Source: an uncultured Collinsella sp.
Lineage (GTDB): Bacteria; Actinomycetota; Coriobacteriia; Coriobacteriales; Coriobacteriaceae
Direction of reading: 5' to 3'
Assembly (NCBI GenBank): GCA_900751665.1
Contig: CAADSV010000158.1
Location: forward strand, 1-16,440
DNA: 16,440 nt
Shown: one piece after another, positions 13,339 through 16,440 of the stretch
Layout of the letters: each line of letters opens with the position of its first letter
Numbering within the stretch: position 1 is the first letter of the stretch
The notes under the pieces: model-generated
The model's database searches: none
What the model was told of the DNA's origin: nothing
Seen by the model: only the letters and a program-made list of their open reading frames with translations
Translations under genes and position numbers: made by a program

Positions 13339-13384
13339 GGGATGGATCTTCTCCGGCGACTGCCGACGGATCCATCCCATTTTC
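13339..13384 (+). terminator. Terminator after the DUF2207 gene
   Basis: GGGATGGATC (13339-13348) pairs perfectly with 13369-13378, with an inner CGGC/GCCG hairpin, followed by ATTTTC. It lies 15 bp after the stop codon. The T run is short but the stem is strong. Confidence 0.75.
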
Positions 13385-13404
13385 ATGCGCTACCTACGAA
13401 GGCT

Positions 13405-13445
13405 GTCCCCAACGACTAATCACTGGGAACATCCCTAAATGACTA
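13405..13445. repeat. Degenerate repeat pair downstream of the DUF2207 gene
   Basis: GTCCCCAACGACTA (13405-13418) and ATCCCTAAATGACTA (13431-13445) match the motif of the upstream pair (GTCCCYAATGACT) with a few changes and a similar 26-bp spacing. The two pairs bracket the DUF2207 gene and its terminator. Confidence 0.6.
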
Positions 13446-13461
13446 GGTATGGCTGCTGGGT

Positions 13462-14103
13462 TTAGGCTGTTAGATCGAGTTCGTAGAGGAAGCTTTCGCG
13501 CGGCATGTCGTGACGGCGCTCTTCGCGGTTGGCGCGGTGCGTGGCCGTGCGCTTAAAGCCGTGCATCTCGTAGAACTTCCACGAGCAGTTGGAGTCGGTG
13601 TACAGGTGCGCTCTCGTCGCTCCAAGCGAGGACAGGTGCGAGACCGCGGCATCGAGCAGAACCGTGCCAACGCCCAGGCCATGGACATCGCGATCCACGG
13701 CAAGCAGCGTGACCTCGTTGTCGTGCGGCAACGGGCTGCTCTCGAGCAGGCGGTTGTTGGTTCGGATGGTTGCGCGCACAAACGAGAGATACTCGGCGCA
13801 GGCATCAGGCTCCAGCTCACGCATCTGCGATAGCAGTGCGCGTTCGGTATCCATCCAATGCTCGTTGATAGTGACGCCGGAGTTCTGTCCTGCGCGTGCA
13901 AGTGCAATGCCGCGCGCCTCGCCGTCAATCACCGCAACCTGCGAAAACGTCGATGACGAAAGGCAATAGGCGAGGTCGCACGCGGCCTCAAGGCGGTTGT
14001 ACTCATCGTTATCCGAATTATTATGCCAAAGCTGCTGCAGAATCAGCGCGATGGCGTCGAAGTCTTCGGTATCAAACGGTCGGTAGAGAACCCGCGAGAC
14101 CAT
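13462..14103 (-). CDS. GNAT-family N-acetyltransferase
   Basis: This is a predicted acetyl-CoA-dependent acyltransferase of unknown substrate. In the 213-residue protein the acetyl-CoA motif A lies at about 130-160: VTLLAVDRDVHGLGVGTVLLDAAVSHL, with pyrophosphate-loop HGLGVGT (141-147). Motif B follows with ATRAHLYTDSNCSWKFYEMHGFKR, where a conserved Asn/Ser and the Tyr of KFYEMHGF are typical. The N-terminal half has the usual YRPFDTEDFDAIALIL opening and a longer helical insert (about 75-125) between the core strands. The start at 14103 is preceded by AAAGAGG. The gene stands alone on the minus strand, divergent from purH. Small-molecule or N-terminal protein targets are both possible. Confidence 0.88.
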   Translation of the reverse strand: MVSRVLYRPFDTEDFDAIALILQQLWHNNSDNDEYNRLEAACDLAYCLSSSTFSQVAVIDGEARGIALARAGQNSGVTINEHWMDTERALLSQMRELEPDACAEYLSFVRATIRTNNRLLESSPLPHDNEVTLLAVDRDVHGLGVGTVLLDAAVSHLSSLGATRAHLYTDSNCSWKFYEMHGFKRTATHRANREERRHDMPRESFLYELDLTA

Positions 14104-14380
14104 GGTGCCTCTTTCTTTTGCGGATGCATATCGAGCACAGTTCTACCACGCCATTGGCATCTAATTATGGTGCCCCTGTGTTCCATGAACTCACCGTGCC
14201 CGGTGCTGTGCCCATCCCCTCCGCTCGCAAACTTTTTCTGCACATGCGCCCGTTGCGGGGTGCATCGATGTGCTCGATGCGCTACATTAAATCAGTATTT
14301 TCAATGCCGCTGCGCGAGCGCTGCAGATCGACGTATCACCGACTCACAGAGCACGGCGGCGTACCAGACAGGAGGACTGC
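14104..14380. other. Divergent GNAT-purH intergenic region
   Basis: This 277-bp gap should hold promoters for both genes. A perfect 7-bp inverted repeat with a 5-nt spacer (14262-14280) is the most regular element. AT-rich -10-like sequences TACATT (14283-14288) and TATTTT (14296-14301) lie just beyond it, but neither has a clear -35. No known purine riboswitch fold was recognised. Confidence 0.45.
14262..14280. promoter_or_regulatory. Candidate operator upstream of purH
   Basis: GCATCGA-TGTGC-TCGATGC is a perfect dyad directly upstream of a possible purH -10 box (TACATT). Its size suits a dimeric helix-turn-helix repressor. It is not a recognised PurR consensus; the regulator is unknown. 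Confidence 0.4.
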
Positions 14381-15988
14381 ATGGGATCTGATGTGAAGAT
14401 CGCACGCGCGTTGATCTCGGTTACCGATAAGACGGGCGTCGTCGATTTCGCACGGACGCTGGTTGACGACTTTGGCGTCGAGATCATCTCTACGGGCGGC
14501 ACGGCTCGTGCCATCGAGGACGCGGGCGTTCCCGTAACCCCCATCGAGGAGTTCACGGGCTATCCCGAGATGATGGACGGCCGCGTCAAGACGCTGCACC
14601 CCAAGGTTCACGGTGCGCTGCTGGCCCGCCGCGATTCCGAGCAGCACATGCAGGAGGCGGCTCAGCACGGCATTAAGCTGATCGACCTGGTCGTCGTCAA
14701 CCTGTACGAGTTCGAGAAGACCGTTGCCAACCCCGAGGTCACCTTCGCGGACGCTATCGAGCACATCGACATCGGTGGCCCCTCCATGCTGCGCTCTGCT
14801 GCCAAGAACGCCGCGAGCGTTACCGTCATCTCCGACCCGGCCGACTATGATGCCGTCCTGGCCGAGATGCACGAGACCGGTGGCTGCACCACGCTTTCCA
14901 CCCGTCGTCGCCTGCAGGTGAAGGTCTACCAGACCACCGCCGCCTACGACACGGCTATCTCCCGTTGGCTTGCCGCCCAGGCAAGCGACGTGGCGGACAC
15001 CTCTGCCAAGCTCGAGATCTCGCTGGAGAAGGTCGACGACCTGCGCTATGGCGAGAACCCGCAGCAGAAGGCCACGGTCTACCGCTTTGTCGAGGGCTGC
15101 GAGAACACCGCGAGCTCGCAGTTCCCGCTCGTGGGCTCCGAGCAGATCCAGGGCAAGCCGCTCAGCTACAACAACTATCTGGACGCCGACGCCGCTTGGA
15201 ACCTGGTCCGCGAGTTCGACGAGCCGGCCTGCGTGATCCTCAAACACCAGAACCCCTGCGGCTCCGCCGTGGCCGAGGACATCACGGCCGCCTACGACCG
15301 CGCCTTCGCCTGCGATCCCAAGAGCGCCTTTGGCGGCATCATCGCCTGCAACCGCGAGGTTCCCTATGAGCTGGTTGAGCACTTTGCCGATCAGAACAAG
15401 CAGTTCGTCGAGGTCATCATCGCCCCGAGCTACACTGCCGAGGCGCTCGAGCGCATGGCCAAGCGCCCCAACCTGCGCGTGTTGGCGACCGGTGGCGTGG
15501 ACCACGGTGCCCAGGTGGAGCTGCGCTCCATCGACGGCGGCATGCTGGTGCAGGAAGTCGACCACGTGACCGAGGATCCCGCGACCTTTACGTTCCCCAC
15601 CGACCGCAAGCCCACCGACGCCGAGATGGCCGAGCTCGAGTTTGCCTGGAAGGTCTGCAAGGGCGTTAAGTCCAACGCCATCCTGGTCTCCAAGGGTAAG
15701 GCCGGCATTGGCATGGGTCCGGGTCAGCCCAACCGCGTTGACTCCGCACTGCTTGCCTGCGAGCGCGCCGAGGACTTCTGCGAGCGCGAGGGCGTGGAGA
15801 AGGGCGGCTTTGCCTGCGCAAGCGACGCATTCTTCCCGTTCCGCGACAACGTCGACGTGCTTGCCGAGCACGGTGTGACCTGCATCATCCAGCCCGGCGG
15901 CTCCAAGCGCGACGACGAGAGCATCCAGGCCTGCAATGAGCACAATATTGCTATGGTGTTTACGGGCGCTCGCCACTTCCGCCACTAA
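14381..15988 (+). CDS. purH: Bifunctional AICAR transformylase/IMP cyclohydrolase
   Basis: PurH carries out the last two steps of de novo purine synthesis: formylation of AICAR using 10-formyl-THF, then ring closure to IMP. It is a cytoplasmic dimer. The 535-residue length matches the family. The N-terminal cyclohydrolase domain (about 1-200) shows ALISVTDKTGVVDFARTL, STGGTARAIEDAGV, GRVKTLHPKVHGALLARR (K70) and IGGPSMLRSAAKN (131-143). The transformylase domain shows DLRYGENPQQKA, LSYNNYLDADAAWNLV, the catalytic LKHQNPCGSA (K288, H289), DPKSAFGGIIA, GVKSNAILVSKG, GMGPGQPNRVDSA, SDAFFPFRDNVD, IIQPGGSKRDDE and the C-terminal GARHFRH. The start has an excellent AGGAGG (14370-14375). A terminator follows, so it is transcribed alone and not within a pur operon in this window. 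Confidence 0.98.
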   Translation: MGSDVKIARALISVTDKTGVVDFARTLVDDFGVEIISTGGTARAIEDAGVPVTPIEEFTGYPEMMDGRVKTLHPKVHGALLARRDSEQHMQEAAQHGIKLIDLVVVNLYEFEKTVANPEVTFADAIEHIDIGGPSMLRSAAKNAASVTVISDPADYDAVLAEMHETGGCTTLSTRRRLQVKVYQTTAAYDTAISRWLAAQASDVADTSAKLEISLEKVDDLRYGENPQQKATVYRFVEGCENTASSQFPLVGSEQIQGKPLSYNNYLDADAAWNLVREFDEPACVILKHQNPCGSAVAEDITAAYDRAFACDPKSAFGGIIACNREVPYELVEHFADQNKQFVEVIIAPSYTAEALERMAKRPNLRVLATGGVDHGAQVELRSIDGGMLVQEVDHVTEDPATFTFPTDRKPTDAEMAELEFAWKVCKGVKSNAILVSKGKAGIGMGPGQPNRVDSALLACERAEDFCEREGVEKGGFACASDAFFPFRDNVDVLAEHGVTCIIQPGGSKRDDESIQACNEHNIAMVFTGARHFRH

Positions 15989-16017
15989 GTTCCGCCTTGG
16001 GACAAAATAATCTCTGC

Positions 16018-16053
16018 AAAAGACGGCTGCTCCGTTTGGAGGGCCGTCTTTTT
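16018..16053 (+). terminator. Intrinsic terminator after purH
   Basis: AAAAGACGGC (16018-16027) pairs with GCCGTCTTTT (16043-16052), with an inner CTCC/GGAG stem closing a GTTT loop. The stem ends in a T run. It lies 30 bp after the purH stop. Confidence 0.9.
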
Positions 16054-16093
16054 GGTATAAGAGGACGGAATGACTAACACGAAAGGTATGACC

Positions 16094-16440
16094 ATGCCCC
16101 AGATTGATGATGCCGAGCTGTTTGGCAATGCCGAGGATCAGCGTGCGTACGAGGACTTTTGCGCCAATCAGGAGGCGGTCGAGAAGTTTACACTCGACAA
16201 GCCCGCGCTTGTCTGCCGTTGGCGCATGTCCAATAAAAAGGTGCCCATGCTCAACCGCCACATTCGCGCACTGTCCGAGCGCCTGGTGCAGGGCGAGCCG
16301 CTTACCCATAACATGCTCAGCTGGGCCAAACAGCACGTTGAGTGGTCGCTTGCCGAGGGCGATTACACTGCGCACGACGGCGTACTCATGCTGGTGATCG
16401 ACATCAACGGCAACGCCGCCATGACGGTGGGGGAGAACGA
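16094..16440 (+). CDS. Unrecognised protein, 5' part (gene runs past right edge)
   Basis: An open frame starts just after the purH terminator and continues to the window end without a stop. Three in-frame ATGs are possible: 16070, 16088 and 16094. The last is preferred because AAAGG (16082-16086) lies seven bases upstream of it. The 115 visible residues begin MPQIDDAELFGNAEDQRAYEDF. Codon use with G/C-rich third positions matches the neighbours, which supports real coding. A stretch CRWRMSNKKVPMLNRHIRALSERLVQGEPLTHNMLSWAKQHVEWSL looks helical. VLMLVIDINGNAAMTVGEN follows and looks like a beta hairpin. I do not recognise a family from this part. Confidence 0.7.
   Translation, partial: MPQIDDAELFGNAEDQRAYEDFCANQEAVEKFTLDKPALVCRWRMSNKKVPMLNRHIRALSERLVQGEPLTHNMLSWAKQHVEWSLAEGDYTAHDGVLMLVIDINGNAAMTVGEN

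Noticed and set aside
14336..16375. Very long minus-strand open frame antisense to purH
   Set aside because: It is the GC-rich shadow of purH; the + strand encodes every PurH motif with its own ribosome site, and the antisense product has no recognisable domain.

Overview
The window is GC-rich bacterial chromosome of housekeeping character. It most likely comes from a member of the Coriobacteriia (Actinomycetota) close to Collinsella. This rests on base composition, on the actinobacterial gene order mazG-eno-ftsB(DivIC)-ppx, and on the style of the proteins; it is an inference, not a database result. I see no rRNA, insertion sequence, phage gene or CRISPR array.

Left block (1-3966, + strand): the tail of a MazG-type NTP pyrophosphohydrolase, enolase, a DivIC/FtsB-like septum protein with a long disordered cytoplasmic head, and a Ppx/GppA-family phosphatase. 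Intrinsic terminators follow mazG, eno and ppx, so eno is its own unit and ftsB-ppx form a pair. An 18-bp inverted repeat with a nested hairpin lies after ppx.

Centre left (3967-5840): an oddly built intergenic region precedes a minus-strand tRNA-Leu(UAA). It holds a 13-bp copy of the tRNA-Leu 3' end and an isolated tRNA-like T-arm/acceptor fragment, which together look like the scar of an integration event. Next come a minus-strand membrane-anchored helical-repeat protein and a + strand pair made of an orphan galactitol-type PTS IIB protein and a stand-alone VOC (glyoxalase-fold) protein. A bidirectional terminator closes this block.

Centre (5844-8600, minus strand): a three-gene operon encodes a DUF4342-like membrane protein, an OmpR-family response regulator and a sensor histidine kinase whose start overlaps the regulator's end.

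Centre right (8640-11380): a small two-helix membrane protein and a calcineurin-like metallophosphoesterase on + converge with glutamyl-Q tRNA(Asp) synthetase on minus. The latter has a promoter -10 box so close to its ATG that its mRNA may be leaderless. About 500 bp of non-coding DNA follows, with a strong hairpin and a pair of short repeats.

Right block (11380-16440): a secreted/membrane DUF2207 protein with a poly-glycine tail, flanked on both sides by related repeat pairs; a minus-strand GNAT acetyltransferase; then purH, its terminator, and the start of an unrecognised gene cut by the right edge.

The genes do not form one pathway. I found no clear new multi-gene system. The best leads are the tRNA-Leu scar, the orphan IIB/VOC pair, the DUF4342-two-component operon and the repeats around the DUF2207 gene.
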